Of a DNA stretch of 64,000 bases, positions 31,901 to 44,577 are shown piece by piece. How positions within the stretch are numbered: the first letter of the stretch is position 1; each line of letters starts with the position of its first letter. Made by a program: the position numbers and the translations under genes. The notes beneath the pieces are model-generated. The model did no database searches. It saw only the letters and a program-made list of their open reading frames with translations, and was not told where the DNA came from. This DNA is from Pochonia chlamydosporia 170 (taxonomy: Eukaryota > Ascomycota > Sordariomycetes > Hypocreales > Clavicipitaceae): contig NC_035796.1 in NCBI RefSeq assembly GCF_001653235.2, positions 2,604,001-2,668,000 of the forward strand, written 5' to 3'.

Positions 31901-34021
31901 GCTGTTGAAAGTTGTCAATGCAGTAAGTCCTTTGTTTTTTGGGGGGGTCAACAAATTTTTGTCATTGCATACATCTAATTGTTATAGATCATCCTTGACG
32001 ATGTGGAAATTCAAGAAAACCTTTGTTTCGTGGGTGGTATACCCATCATCACTAAATTTGCGGCTCGCCAATATTCCGACGAAATTAGGCTTGAGGCAGC
32101 TGCATTTGTACGACAAATGTACCAAACCAGTACCCTTACCCTCCAAATGTTCGTGTCGGCCGGTGGTTTGAATGTCCTAGTCGAGTTCTTGGATGAGGAC
32201 TATGACGTTGCGAGGGACCTGGTGCTAATCGGAGTGAACGGCATCTGGAACGTTTTCGAACTACAAGGCCCAACTCCAAAAAACGATTTTTGCAGAATAT
32301 TCTCAAGAAGCAAAATTTTATACCCCCTGGCATTGGTGCTGCACCGAGTGCTGGATGAAGAGGGCGAGGATGATTTGGGCGAGCTCATAGAGGGGCGCAT
32401 CGTCAACATATTTTACCTCTTTAGCCAGGCCGAAAACTACGTCAAAGAGGTGGTCGCAGATCGGCAAGTCCTCAAGAGCGTGCTGAAGGACCTGCGTCGC
32501 ATGACGCCGGTCCACCAGGTTACGATGCTCAAGTTTATCAAGAACCTGTCAATGCTGTCAACAACGATTGAATCCCTTCACTCGGCGGATGCTATAGAGT
32601 TCCTCATCGACTTATTGAGTTATAGCATGAAGAAGGCCCAGAAACAGTTCCGCGAAATATGCAACCAAGTACTCAATACGTTGTTCAATCTATGCCGCCT
32701 CAGCAAGGAACGCCAAGAAGACGCGGCTGTGGGAGGCATAATCCCCTTGCTCCTGCGCATTATGCAGACCGATCGTCCGCCCAAGGAGTTTGCCTTGCCC
32801 ATACTGTGTGACATGGCACATTCTGGGTCCAAAGGACGGCGCTATCTGTGGCAGAATAAGGGTCTCGACTTTTACGTATCATTATTAACTGATCAATACT
32901 GGCAGGTCACAGCATTGGACGCAATTCTGGTGTGGTTTCAAGAAGAGACGGCCAATGTGGAAAATCACTTGGTCGACGGCAACTTCACGCGAGCAATCGT
33001 TAGCTGCTTCAGTACTAACAAGCTGAACGCCTTCGATTCTAATCTTTTAGAGCCAATGCACAAGTTGCTCCGTCTCAGTCCATCAATAGCAGCATCTCTA
33101 GCCAAACCCGAAATGTTTGCGGGTATTGCCCAACGGCTCGGTCACAAGAAACCCGTCGTCAGGCTGAATCTGTTGAGGCTTGTCCGTATTATTATGGACG
33201 CCTGCGAACCCGGCCTTGGCGGTGGCGACGGATCTCGTACGCTCAACAACCGACAGATTCGATCACTCATGGATTCCATCCAGACACTTGCCGAGACAGA
33301 CTCTGCAGTCCTCGTGCGCAATCTGGCAGCTGAGCTCGTCAAGTCTCACATCGACATCAACTCGGGCATGGTCCTCATGCGCCACGACGGCGGCGGTATA
33401 TCATCCGCCTCATCACAAGTCGGTTCCGCATCATCTTCAAGACGAGGCACCCGTCGCAACACAAGCTACACACCACCAAGTCTCCAATCGTCGGTATCTA
33501 TGCCCCAAACACCCACACACCGCAGCAGAGCCAGTCTAGCAGGAAACGCTGGTGCCTACATCGAAGTCGCCGCCAGCCCTCGCCGCACCGCAGCAGCTTC
33601 GGCCCTCGAACGCGACGCCATCTACTATCGTCCACGAAGCCGGGACAGCGCAAGCGGCATCGTACCAACTGGGATCCCCCGCCGAGTCAGCGGCGACTCA
33701 ACCTCGTCCATAAGCAGTTCCGCCACGACAGGGTCAACCGGCGGCCCTTCCTCCAAGAGTCGCCTCCCACGTACGTCCCTCGCCGGCCGCCCGTCAGGCG
33801 CCCCCTTCTCCGTTCTTAGAGGGGATCCCGCTCCGCCCATGGTTGTTCGCAGCGACAGCAGCGCCAGTAATAAGGAGAATGGCGCCTCTGGCAACGGCCA
33901 CACCACAGCGAGTATATCCAGACCGACTTCTTCACGGGACGGCATGGCAGCAGTCGCAGCCGGCGTGTCCAAGAGACGGCCCCGAGCACCAAGTGAGTTG
34001 AAGTGGTCGTACACAAAGTGA
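28965..34021 (+). CDS. sepH: Septation protein kinase SepH (Cdc7/SIN kinase)
   Basis: Ser/Thr kinase of the septation initiation network, acting at the spindle pole body to trigger septum formation. Ten exons: 28965-29132, 29299-29433, 29501-29530, 29595-29659, 29719-30160, 30234-30564, 30671-31173, 31233-31724, 31779-31922, 31988-34021. Introns are 54-166 nt and all borders keep frame, giving 1447 residues. The kinase domain begins at about residue 57. Motifs are the Gly loop GKGAFGSV, Lys85 in VAVK, catalytic HRDIKGAN (Asp178), DFG at 196-198, and the activation segment GTPYWMAPE. After the kinase come acidic, Ser-rich linkers (DNWDDDF, EDFSDLF). Then comes an armadillo-like helical region from about residue 730 ([28 protein letters not shown]-type helices) and a Ser/Arg/Pro-rich disordered tail. 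This kinase plus long helical C-half is the SepH architecture. No domain is lost. Confidence 0.95.
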
Positions 34022-35349
34022 CCTCCATGTATGAATGGAGGAGATGGTGCAGACTTCCAAAGCACGAACTATGTATGTATGTTATGTATATATGAGCGGT
34101 AATAGCGGATGACGGGCAAATGAAGGGCAGGTACGTATATATTGCTTTTTGCATGGTGTGTAAGAAAGAAAGCGGGATAACCGGTATGGACGGGAAAGGG
34201 GATTGAATGTATCCATATGCATGGCTGGCATTTGCTTATTTGGTGAAGGGTTCATGCATCAGCGGTGGCACGCGTGACTACCAAGGAAAATAAAACAAAA
34301 TTATGTTTCTTGCCAATGTCCAATATTTTGTGGTGCTACAGACCACATCTTCAAAGGACTCCAGATGTGGCACCAAAGATATGCCGGCCATCTTGGTCAC
34401 GGCATGTCCAATAACCTTTAGCACAAGACATAAAGACAATCTCCTTGAGCCATCATTTTATTGTGGCACTACTACTACTAAAACTATCACGACCTAGTAC
34501 ATCCTCATATTTATCCCTGCTCGCGATCCTTGCGGCTCCTGGCCGTGCCCTCGCCATCCAGCAGTCTTTCCTCCGCTGACGCAACGTGTGGCTGTCCAGA
34601 TCCCCAAGTAGGACGGACTGAGCTGAGCGAGAGTAGCACAATAAGAATAAAATAGGATGCACAATGAATGTAACAGTGGAATGTTGCTCATGCCCAATTT
34701 CCGCAGCATCCAACAGTCTGCGAGTCCAGGTCTCTCATTTTGCCAGGAACAAACACTATCAACAGAATCGTCAAATCCTGAATCTGTTCCATCAATGAAA
34801 GACGGCAGAACATGCTTGATGCTGCAGCAACGCGCAAAAGGTCCCAAAAACAAGTCCCCCATTTCCATATTACGTATTTTTCTTGTTTCTTTGAGTGCCG
34901 TGGTATAATCAATTTCCGCCTCCCCTTCTTTATATGAAGACAACCGAATAATACTCAGGGGTATGGCCCCTAATAAAGTCGTGACGATGATGAAGACGCT
35001 GTAAAGGAATGACGATGAAGTGAATTAAGAGTAAACGAAATATCCTTGTCACGGTTCGTAAAATGCCAACGTGCCGTTGCGGTCCCTCCAGCGATGCATA
35101 AGAAACGTTGTCGTTGGGGCCGTCCAAAACGGCGAGAACCGAAAGGGAAAAACGTATAGCGTCATTTGACTGGGGTCAAATATGCAAAAAAAAGGAATAG
35201 AAAAAAACAAATCCGCAAATCCGAGAGCAATCGTTATCAGAGTTCCGGGCGCGTAAAGTCGTGAGAATAACAAAATGGAAGAAGAAAAATATAAAAGGGG
35301 TGTATATGTGAATCCGAAGTACATTATGCCATGCCCCCAAGAGACGATT
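34022..35349. other. Convergent 3' intergenic region
   Basis: 1.3 kb, AT-rich. No supported gene; short frames only. Confidence 0.5.
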
Positions 35350-37110
35350 TTATGCGACAGGGGTAGCCTTGCGCTTTTCAACGCTGGTCAGAACAAGTCT
35401 AGGGGCTTTGCGCTGGGCGTCAGTCGCCTCTTGTGCCTTGGTAGCACGCAGGGCACCATTTTTGAACACGTTAGCAAAGGAGCTGGTAGTCTCAGCCTCG
35501 CCAAGGAATACAGGCTCGTTGCTGCCAATGCTGTCCACGCTTCCGCGGGCCTTCTGGCGAGAGCTAGGTCGGTCAGAGCCGATAGCTCCCCAACTGCCGC
35601 TAGCCGAGGTGCGAGAGCTGGTGCATTCCTCTTCGCCAGCCAGGCTGCCGGAGCCGCTTCGCCCAGAATCAGAGTCGTTGTCGGTGATTGGCGAGCACGA
35701 ATCTTCAGCAGTTTCAGACACGGGGCTCATGCTACCTGCGGAACTACTCGTACCCTTGCGGCGCTCCAGGCCAGCTCGGACCAAGTTGTGCACAGCGGAC
35801 CGACGGGTACGAGCAGCAAAGTTCTTGCTTCCTTCATGCTTGGCAGTAGGCTTCGACTTGAGCTCGTCCAGCGAAGGGGGTCCTCGTGGCTGCCGAACAG
35901 GATGCTCGCCAGCGCGAGCTTGACCTGGACCATAGCCTCCCGTCAATGGTGTCAAAGGGAAAGAAGCCGTCTTTGGGCCGGCAGATTTGGGGGCATCACC
36001 AGATGTGCTCAGTGCAGCCAGAGCGCTATTGACGGGCGCAAGAGACGAGGCCTTCTTATGGCCACGACGGAAGGCGTTGGCGGACGGAGGAGGTAGCGGG
36101 GTGACTTCCGACGGTGACTCGTAACGCTTGGGAGGTGAGCTGGTGCGGAAGCTAGTCTGGTGATTCTCGGGTGGTGGAGAGACCTGAACCCGTGGGGTTC
36201 CCTGCTGAGACTGTTGATATTGCTGTTGTTGCTGCTGAAATTGATGCTGCTGGAGCTGCTGTTGGAGACCTTTACTAAAAGTGGGCGACATGGGCTGCTC
36301 GACATAAGGAGAGCTGACTTGCTGAGCTGTAACCGCGGAGGAATTATCAACATAGTACTGGCCAGTGGCTGGGTTGTAGTAAACCTGCTGACCCTGACTG
36401 ATGGCGGCTTGAACTCCCAGCTGCTGCTGCATGTTGCGGAGCTGTTGCTGCTGCTCATAAAGGGCCATTTGCTGCTGAGCAAGCTGGGCGTGCTGGGCGC
36501 TAGACAGATTGAGCTGCTGGAATTGCTGGGCTGCGGCCTGGACATTTCTAAGTTGTTGCTGAAGTCTCTGCTGCTGCTGGGCAAGGTACAGGTTGGTGGC
36601 GACGAGCTGAGCATACAGGTTGGGATCCATATGCTCTTGGGCCTGCTCATCCATGGAAAGCTCGGGAGGGGCCAAAACCTGGTCGACGGTGTATTGCTGG
36701 TTGCCCATCATGTTCTGATATGAGCTCTGTTGGGCGCCATATTGTGGGAATGCCGTCTTGGGGACGGCATTGAAGGCACTCTCCTGGCCATAACCGTGGA
36801 GGTTGGCAGCAATGCTACGCCTGGCGTATTGCTGAGGTGTAGCATTTGAGACGGGAGACGTGGGACCAAACGTGGCTGCAGTCGCAGACTTGGGAGCTGT
36901 CCGTAGGCCGGCAAGGAGGTGGGAACGACTTGTGCGAGGCGTAGGGACACCGCCATCCTTATTGGCATTGCCCTGCTTGATGGCGTCGAATGAGAGGGGC
37001 TTGATGTTTTGGCCGCCTCGACGAGAAGCCAGGCCACCAGCGGGCATGGGCAGGCCGTTGGCCGAATTGAAATTGCTTGAAGACATCTGAGCGAGACCGC
37101 CTGCGTCCAT
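35350..37110 (-). CDS. Glutamine-rich low-complexity protein, unknown function
   Basis: Single exon of 586 residues from ATG 37110. The N-terminus has a basic motif region (GGLASRRGGQNIKPLSFDAI, then TPRTSRSHLLAGLRTAPK). The middle (about residues 165-330) is very rich in Gln (CAG/CAA tracts such as QQQQRLQQQLR and FQQQQQQYQQSQQ) with the PATGQYY motif. A Pro/Ser region and a conserved-looking basic helix follow (SKNFAARTRRSAVHNLVRAGL), then a Ser/Asp/Glu-rich tail. Such a layout suggests an assembly-prone regulator or RNA-associated protein, but I do not recognise the family and assign none. No signal or membrane segment. The upstream 1.7 kb is unusually long and CT-rich on its strand, consistent with a long leader. 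Confidence 0.85.
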   Translation of the reverse strand: MDAGGLAQMSSSNFNSANGLPMPAGGLASRRGGQNIKPLSFDAIKQGNANKDGGVPTPRTSRSHLLAGLRTAPKSATAATFGPTSPVSNATPQQYARRSIAANLHGYGQESAFNAVPKTAFPQYGAQQSSYQNMMGNQQYTVDQVLAPPELSMDEQAQEHMDPNLYAQLVATNLYLAQQQQRLQQQLRNVQAAAQQFQQLNLSSAQHAQLAQQQMALYEQQQQLRNMQQQLGVQAAISQGQQVYYNPATGQYYVDNSSAVTAQQVSSPYVEQPMSPTFSKGLQQQLQQHQFQQQQQQYQQSQQGTPRVQVSPPPENHQTSFRTSSPPKRYESPSEVTPLPPPSANAFRRGHKKASSLAPVNSALAALSTSGDAPKSAGPKTASFPLTPLTGGYGPGQARAGEHPVRQPRGPPSLDELKSKPTAKHEGSKNFAARTRRSAVHNLVRAGLERRKGTSSSAGSMSPVSETAEDSCSPITDNDSDSGRSGSGSLAGEEECTSSRTSASGSWGAIGSDRPSSRQKARGSVDSIGSNEPVFLGEAETTSSFANVFKNGALRATKAQEATDAQRKAPRLVLTSVEKRKATPVA

Positions 37111-38880
37111 TGCTCAGAAATAGGCAAGAATCGAAGTCGCTAACAGCAGGTTTCGAAGTTCGGAGACTGAAAGAAGAATGAAGAAAAACCGATAGAAGAC
37201 TACCGAATGATATGCAAGTAATTAGAAAAGTAGAAGAAACCGAGGTTCGTTGTAGCTCGACAATTTTAAAGTCGTGTGATATGTCACAAGACTAGCAAGC
37301 ATAAAAATCAGGGCCAAATGGCTGGCAGAGGCACATGAACTCGACGAGCGAGGCGTTGAGTAGACCGAGACGAAAAGAAATAAAGTGAACAGAATCCAAG
37401 GAACTGTGTTCGACGTGAGCAGCAAGCGAAACAGACAAAGGTTTGTTTCAAAGTTCGCCGTCCAAGATCGACCAGTGTGAAGACAGAAAAAAGGGCAATT
37501 AAAACAAGCAGCGAAGTCCTGACGACTGGTGCTGAAGAAGAAAAGTGCGTCAGAGAAGACGTAACGTGTCAATAGGCAAGGGGGACGAAGACGGATTCCA
37601 CGCTTCGCGCCTGCTCGCTATTGTATCCTCCAAAGAATGGGGCGGCTTCCTCCTTGGCTACTAGAGCAAGTAGAGGAATAACAATGCACTTGACTGTGTG
37701 GGGGAAAGTGCTGCGAAAGTGCAAATGCCTCAAATTGAAATGCCGGATATTACAACGTAATTGTGCGCGTCTGACTATGTTCGAAAGCTTTGTGCTACTT
37801 TGTTCGGGTATTGGTGGGTGATTGTCGATAAACAGAATGTTGTAGTCGCAGAAATCGCGGGCAGAGCAAAGGATGCTAAGGCGGGCGATGGACAGTGACG
37901 AGATCTTTCTGGAAATTACGAAGAACTGCTGCAGATGCTGAACGAGACAGGTGACAACGACGAATGCAGTGATGGTTGATGGAAGTCGATCCAAGTGCAG
38001 TGGGTGCGCGTGTGTGTGATTTCTCACAAAACGATCCGGTGTTGCAGCAGGTGAGTACAGGCGCGGGTGTTGTTCGAGTCGACGGAGCAAGGAGCGGCCG
38101 AAATTAAAAGGACAGTGGTAAACGGTGAAGGTCCAAACCAAAGTGGTAAATACGATGCGCGTATATGTGTGTGGTGGAGTGCAGTTGTTGCTGTGTTGCC
38201 TTCTCAAAAGAATATCCGATCTGTGTGTGGCACCTAAAACGAAAAAAAATCCAACTTTTTGACTTTTCTTTCCCAATCTGTAAACGATTTTTATTTCTTG
38301 CTTCTTTGTTTTTCTGTTGTTTGCTTTGGTTTTCCGAAGGCTGTTGCGCTGTCCGGGAGCTATTTTCAAAGGCCCGAGGTCGGTTAAAATGAAAGTGGCG
38401 AGAGAGGCTCTGGCTCGGGCTCTGGCCAAGCAAGACACGGATCGCAGACGCAGATGGCGATGGAAAATTAAGGACGGGAGACAAACTCGAAAAACGAGAC
38501 CGAAATAGGACGATGGAAAAGAGAAGCGGGGGAAGGAGGCGGACGGAGAGAAAGAGAGAAGAGAGGGAGGAGAGGAGGTGAAAGATGAGGTAGATGAGAT
38601 GGAACGAGAAGAAGAAGTAGAAAGGAAAGGGGAGAGAGGAGGATCAGGAAGAAAAAAACGGTTGACGATGGGGATGGCGAATGGGAGCGTGTGACTGGGG
38701 CCGGGGATGGAGGAGCGGGTAGCGCGAGTGGACGAGGTGGGCAAAGACGAGGGACGAGGGACGAGACGACTGGACATCTGGAGTCAATTGGGAAGCGAGG
38801 CTCTCTGGTCTGGCACTGGGCCAGGTCAGGTCAAGTGAAGTCAAGCTGGTCTGGTGCATGCTGTCCGTCCCCTGAGTTCA
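37111..38880 (-). promoter_or_regulatory. Long pyrimidine-rich leader/promoter of the Q-rich gene
   Basis: On the minus strand this is CT-rich, especially 38480-38780. It contains a 402-codon ATG-initiated frame (38777-37569) rich in Ser, Pro, Arg and His, with no recognisable domain. I treat that frame as a by-product of skewed composition, though an upstream ORF or separate gene is not excluded. Confidence 0.45.
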
Positions 38881-41800
38881 AGGCCAATGCGTGACTGCAA
38901 AAAAGGTACTTGGCCCAAGGTGGAGGCGCACTGCGTTAGTCAAGTCCCGTCGTCTGCCAGTGGTATCGGGTCCAGTCAGTTCCACCACTCACATCTCAGA
39001 ACATCGCATGCTCAAGTGCAGAGGTGCCACTGAATGCCAGAGCCTGATTCAGAGCACTGAGTCCAACCAGACCAGAGCAGACGGGAACCTGACCTGGCCT
39101 GACTGTTCAGTGTTGCCTGACTCCGGACCAGCTTGAGCGGAGTGGACCAGTGAGACGTCGTCTAGCGCCTGACATCGCTGGAGCCACTTGTTCCAAGCGT
39201 TCTAGGGCCCAGCCTGCATGCACATGTGTGCTTTGGCCTGGCGTGTGAAGCCTGCCTGCCTCCTCCTTCCTCCTTGGCTGCTCCGACCTCCTTGCTGTCA
39301 TCACCGCCAGTCGTCGCGTCCAATGAGAGCCCTGTACCCGTCACGCAGCAAGTGCCTGACTCTGTCCAATTACAGTCTGCAGAGATGCAGTGTGGCGCAC
39401 TAGTGGGGACCCTGAACATTTCGAATGCCACAGCCTGAACTGAACTGGACTGGACATCTGGACTGTTTTGAAGGGGTGAATCTGAAGTCATGCCATGATT
39501 GGGCCAAGTGTTTCGCCTCTGCCACCAACTACTTAAGTACCCAGTGGATGGAGTCTGTCTGGTCTGGTCACTTGCAGCATTTACCAAGGGTCCAGGACGA
39601 CGGCGCTTACTTCCTGGAGCCAGTGCCGCTGGAGAAGGCACCAGACCAGACAGCAACGGGACTACGGGAGCAGGACGGAGTTCTCACTGAGCTGATCAAA
39701 GCTGGGTGCTCATTGATGCACCAGACCACCCACTTGATTCATCAGGTCTGGGAAACCATGAGTGGCAGGAGCGAGCTCAGCAGCCACATTCCCGCCTTCC
39801 GATTCCAAGGCAAGGTACGCGAGACTTGGGCTTCCAAGCCATGCAGCATTACTCAAAGTTCTGCTCTATTCTCGGTGCTTTCTTCACACATGTGGGCGCG
39901 TTTCAACACCACTGCCGGTTACTCCGTATTTCAGACTGGATTCCATCCAGTGTTAAAGTATGTGAGCCGTACTCAGGCTGCTCGTTACTATGGACTGTAT
40001 CCTTTATAACCAACCCCTGCTGTCCATCGCCAACCATGCCCACATGATGGACTGCCAGGAAACGCTTCGAGGCGATCGAGACACGGAGTCGCGCCGAGAT
40101 GGGCGGCTGAAAACCGATGGGGGCAACCAGACTGCCAAACCAGACCAGACAGCTACAGCCAGTGGGACCTCCCGAACCTCACTGGAGGGTTTTGGTTTTT
40201 GCTTATGCAGGGTTTGGGCTTCTGTCACAGAAGTCCAGCACGGAGTATTGTGCCAGGCACATTGACTCAATTAGCATGCGTGCACCAGCAGCGTGCAAGC
40301 CAACCAGATGCATGTGCATGCAATGCATCGTATCGCATCGGCAAGTCCATGCACAATAGCATACCAGTCAGCTGGAGGACTCCGTACTCCGTACAGTATG
40401 GTTGATTGATGCTTTGACTTTGCCATGAGAGTGAGAAGTTACCAGTTCATCAAGATTTTGGCACATGACAGGCAGATGTTACTGGCATGAGCAGTCTGTC
40501 TCTGCTCCAAGAATACACCAGCCCAGGGCAGGCCCAGAACAGAATCAAGGTCTGCGACAATGGCACTATTTTGTGCGCAGCCAAAATCTAGGTTGGAAAT
40601 GCACAATATCGTGCACAAGCCCAGGCTTCATATCATTGGCCACACATCGCGTCCTGGCACAGTCTGGGGTTCACTTCTCCAGTTCACGCTGAGCAAGATG
40701 CTGCATGTAATCACGATGCGTCAAAAGCAATTCCCATTGTTATTGTTTCAATGTTCCTTTTTGCGCTCAACTGACACTGGGACAGACCAGGCAGGCAGGC
40801 TTGGCAGGCCAAGGCAGAATGAGGCTTTGTTGTTGCACTGCCTACAATACAGATCTCCCGTCTGGCCCATGGCCAACCACAGATGGCCTTGTCCTCTGTC
40901 TGTCAAGATCATCGAGTCAAGCTTGACGGCTCCTTCCCTGAGTTTGGGCTGCCACCATGCACATGCACAGACCCTTCAATGTTCACGCCCATTTCATTAC
41001 AGACATGGACATAGGAGACAAAAAAGCAATGTGTTTGCTTTGGCTGGTGAATGCCGCCACACCTTCAACAGTCCGAGGACAATGCTACAATGCCCTGACC
41101 GCTCTTCCGTTGTGTGTCCATAAATAAATTTGCAGTCGAGTGCATCAGCCTTGCCAGTATTGCAAGATTTACAATAGATCGCATCAAGACCAAACATTTC
41201 CCCGTCAATACCGTGCTCAACTTAACACCTTGTGACATGCCAATCTCTACACTTGTCAAGTACCCGGTGGCTCTTTCCCCGGCTTGCAGACGTCTACAGT
41301 CAGATGCCGCTCTCTGACTCCTCCATGTCCGCTTCTTCTCCTTGCAGTCAGCATCCATGCCCATGTCAGTCGATGCTGCACGGAGATTTTATCCTCTCTC
41401 CAGATACGGAGTCTGTTGACCACGCCCAAGCCTCATTCAGACTCCATCGTTTCGATATTGTCCCATTCCATCCCTCAAGAAAACACGTCGTATTTTTGTA
41501 ATTAGCCTGCGCGGCGCCCCCTGTTTCGGCTAACCCTGCTAGCGCTGGCTCAGGCACATCCATCGTGCACAACTGTCTCCATCCTTGCAGGCCCCTGATA
41601 TCAGAGCAAAGTTCAGCCTTCAGGTAAGCTTAGCACCTGCCTGCTGCCGGAGCCTGGTTGTCGAGATGACGGAAGTTTGTCGTCAAGTCACGGCCACCCA
41701 AATATCTGACACATGCAAATGCTGGGGATACTGTACATGGCGTCGCTAACTGAAATAGCGACTGAGCTAGCTTGCCAGCCAGCCAACACGACCACCAAAG

Positions 41801-44309
41801 GGCAAATAATTCTCAGACAAGTTAACCAGCGTGGAACAGAGTTTTAGCAGCCTGATCGTCATCGACGACTTGACTTGACGGAGGTCCCAAAAGGTTGCGT
41901 GCGGGACGGGAGCGGCTCGTGGCCAGACCAGTTTAGAGCCTGCTGAGGTATCATCAGACCCGTCTGTCTAATCTGTCCCAAACCCTAATCGAAACGTTCT
42001 TCATCTCGTCTGCGATGCGGATTCCAGACAAAGTCATTCAACCCGGCGCTCGGGAATGACTGGTAACGACTCGCCTCGCCTCGCTGCGAGTTGATTCTTC
42101 ATCTCGTCAACTTCAAACTGCAGACATGACAGGTTCGCCTTGAAGGTGTTCATGCCGGCACCTTGTTGCCTCCCAGCCCTGCACAGTCTGGTGTTATGCA
42201 TCTTTGCAAAGAGCTCCATGAGACCAGGGTCTGACTAGTGCCAACTTGCGTCTCACTCAAGTCACTCAATCAATCGACAGGAAGAGTGTGGATGGCTCCC
42301 CTCCACCTGCGGCCACTAACCATGCACGCCATGTTGACCTTTCATTTCCCTTCCCGCCGATCTAGCCTCGCATTGGACGCCGGCTGGGAGGCTGGGAAAT
42401 ATCGATGCCAAAGTGAGCAATTTGGCCAGTCACCACTGCTTTTGGGCACGCTAATGTGAGAGCCATGTTCGTGTCGGTTTTCTTTGGTCCTCGTGCCCTG
42501 TGGGGTTCAATGCCATGATGCTAAATTCAACTTGCGGGACGACTCATCCATGCAGTCTGATGAAGCCCGCAAACAGGCAAACAGGTGCTGGCTGGCTTCC
42601 CGGCGCTTCACCCATGCCTAGCCAGCCCCAGGTATGACTCCTGACGGTCAATATGGCCCTGCTGCAAATGTTAGGGTGCAAAGCATTTCACATCGGTAAT
42701 TTTGCAGGGTCAAGTCACCTCGGGCCAGCTGGTGAGAAGGGAAGAGCATTATTATTTGACGCCTTGTCGGACCTTCCCACATGTAGCGCAATCCGCTCCA
42801 TATCCTCCCACTTCTGCGATGGCTGGAGAGTGTTTACGCGAAATGCAGTCTGTATCACAGCATTCCTAGGCTACTTCAGGTCGAGGCTCTCAGCCGCAAG
42901 CCAGTTGCCAGGCTGTTGGTCAACACTCATTCAATCCTTCCATATCGAGCACATCAAGAGCAAATGTTGTGTTGGGCTCGGTTGAAGGATACACGCTGGT
43001 TTGCTGACACGGCCTAGCCAAGAGTATTTCCACTTCATCGCACGAATGACCAGCTCTTCGGAAGCGAAATGCGCTGGCGTGCCTCCGGCTCGTCCATTCG
43101 GCAGCGCACCCATCCAACTCAGCTGCAAGTGTTGCTGGCACGGCGCTTAACGGGTTGCATTCCCACCCAATCGATTTCGGTGCCATGGGGTTGGTGGGGT
43201 TCGTGAGACTGTGTTGTAAGTCTCGGTGAAGAGAAATGAACCACAAGGAAATACCAATAGTGCTGTCCGGAATCGAACCTGACCTCAGAAAGTCGAGGAA
43301 GCTAACTACAGACCCTCTAAATCTAACGTTGATGTGACTGTTATTAGTGCTGGTTAACTTGAGGTCCGTATTATATGGCCGACGTTCACACCGTTGCCCC
43401 CACCTCATACAAAAGAAGTGCTCCGAATGTTTGCGATACGCCGTGTTTAAAGCTTCTCGTCCGCGAACGTGCCTTGTTTCCCATTGTTACTCTCTTCCAA
43501 ATGACGCAGGTTGTTGTTTTCTGCAGTAAAAACCAATAGGAGGTAGAACAATATTCATCCAGCCAAAAGTGCTACAAACTACACAGTGCAACATGGTGAT
43601 TTGCACCAAGTATAGTTGGGTATAGGTTAGCTTGATGAAGCCCCTCCCAACAGGAATGCGGCCACGATTGAACGTGGACGAAGGATTGAGCGTACTATGC
43701 TGTGGCAAGAATCTTGACATTTGAAAGAACTTTAACTTACAACAGCCAAGGGGTTCAGCCATTCTAAGACCTTTCAATGAAGGGGACGACTTGGCACATG
43801 CACTCACTGAGCAAACGAGAAGTGGCTGGACTACGTCTGGACGATTGAGATGGCGAAGTTTTCTTCTCCACTACCTATGGATCATGAGGTTGAACACCAC
43901 AGTCAAATAACCCTGGGTTCTTGTTTATGTAAAACTAGAGGGTTGTGGGATGTGAAGTGCATGCTGTCCCGTACTTGGAGCGGGTGAGCACCCTTTCAGC
44001 CTTATTCAGGTCACATTCGGTGCAGGGTATGCCGCCCTCACGGCATCAACACGAATCAAACTACAGGTTCAACGTCCTCCAAAGCATTTAACCAGGTGCT
44101 TTGAACAACTCACCACAGTGTAGACATTTCATGCGCATACCAACTTGTGCGACCCGAATCATCCGTTGGGCTCTGCCTCTCTCGGCCGATTCCCTTTCGG
44201 GAATTACGTCAGAGTTGCTCCGCCACGCTACCAACTCTCTACTGTGCTAAACATTCAGAACCTCTCTTCAACATGACATGAATCACAAATGTCCAAACAA
44301 GACCACAGA
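38881..44309. other. Gene-poor tract with CCAGACCAGAC-type motifs
   Basis: 5.4 kb without a supported gene. Short 'ctggtctgg/ccagaccag' words recur (for example 38811-38864, 39067-39076, 39560-39570, 39640-39650, 40135-40150). TACTCCGTA words occur near 39920 and 40380-40394. No transposase, reverse transcriptase, terminal repeat or RNA gene recognised. Confidence 0.5.
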
Positions 44310-44577
44310 ATGGATAGTGCTGAGACACGACAAGTTTCTACCGCGCCGGTATGACTTCTGAGATTATCTGCCAAGCAGGCATCTGACAGCTTTAGGCACC
44401 GGTTCAACCGATGACAAGTGATGCTATGAAACTAAGAGGCGGTGGACACCGTCCTCTCGGCGAGGTAAGTCATCCGTTGAAATGGTAGCTTCCTAGCTAA
44501 CTGAGTAGCCGAACCGCCCGAGTGTGAGCAGGATGGGTCTTAATTTCTGTTGTCTCGAGAATCTACGGTGCTGTTGA
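44310..44577 (+). CDS. Tiny protein with RGGG motif and Cys-rich C-terminus
   Basis: Three exons, 44310-44348, 44396-44464 and 44509-44577 (TGA), with 47- and 44-nt phase-0 introns. Both introns have good donors (gtatga, gtaagt), branch sites (CTGAC, CTAAC) and tag acceptors. The product is 58 residues: a Thr/Pro-rich start, then MKLRGGG, a Pro/Arg segment, and a C-terminus with paired cysteines (FCC ... RCC) ending the chain. It resembles the fungal group of very small RGGG proteins with a Cys-rich, possibly palmitoylated or CYSTM-like tail, which sit at membranes. That likeness is from memory of the pattern, not a search. It is easily missed because each exon is shorter than 70 nt. It is the only gene I can support in about 10 kb. 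Confidence 0.5.

Noticed and set aside
43255..43310. tRNA-like sequence on the minus strand (ggttcgattcc, a perfect B box)
   Set aside because: No matching acceptor stem or D-arm at the right distance, and the T-stem has a mismatch. At best a pseudo-tRNA or chance B box.
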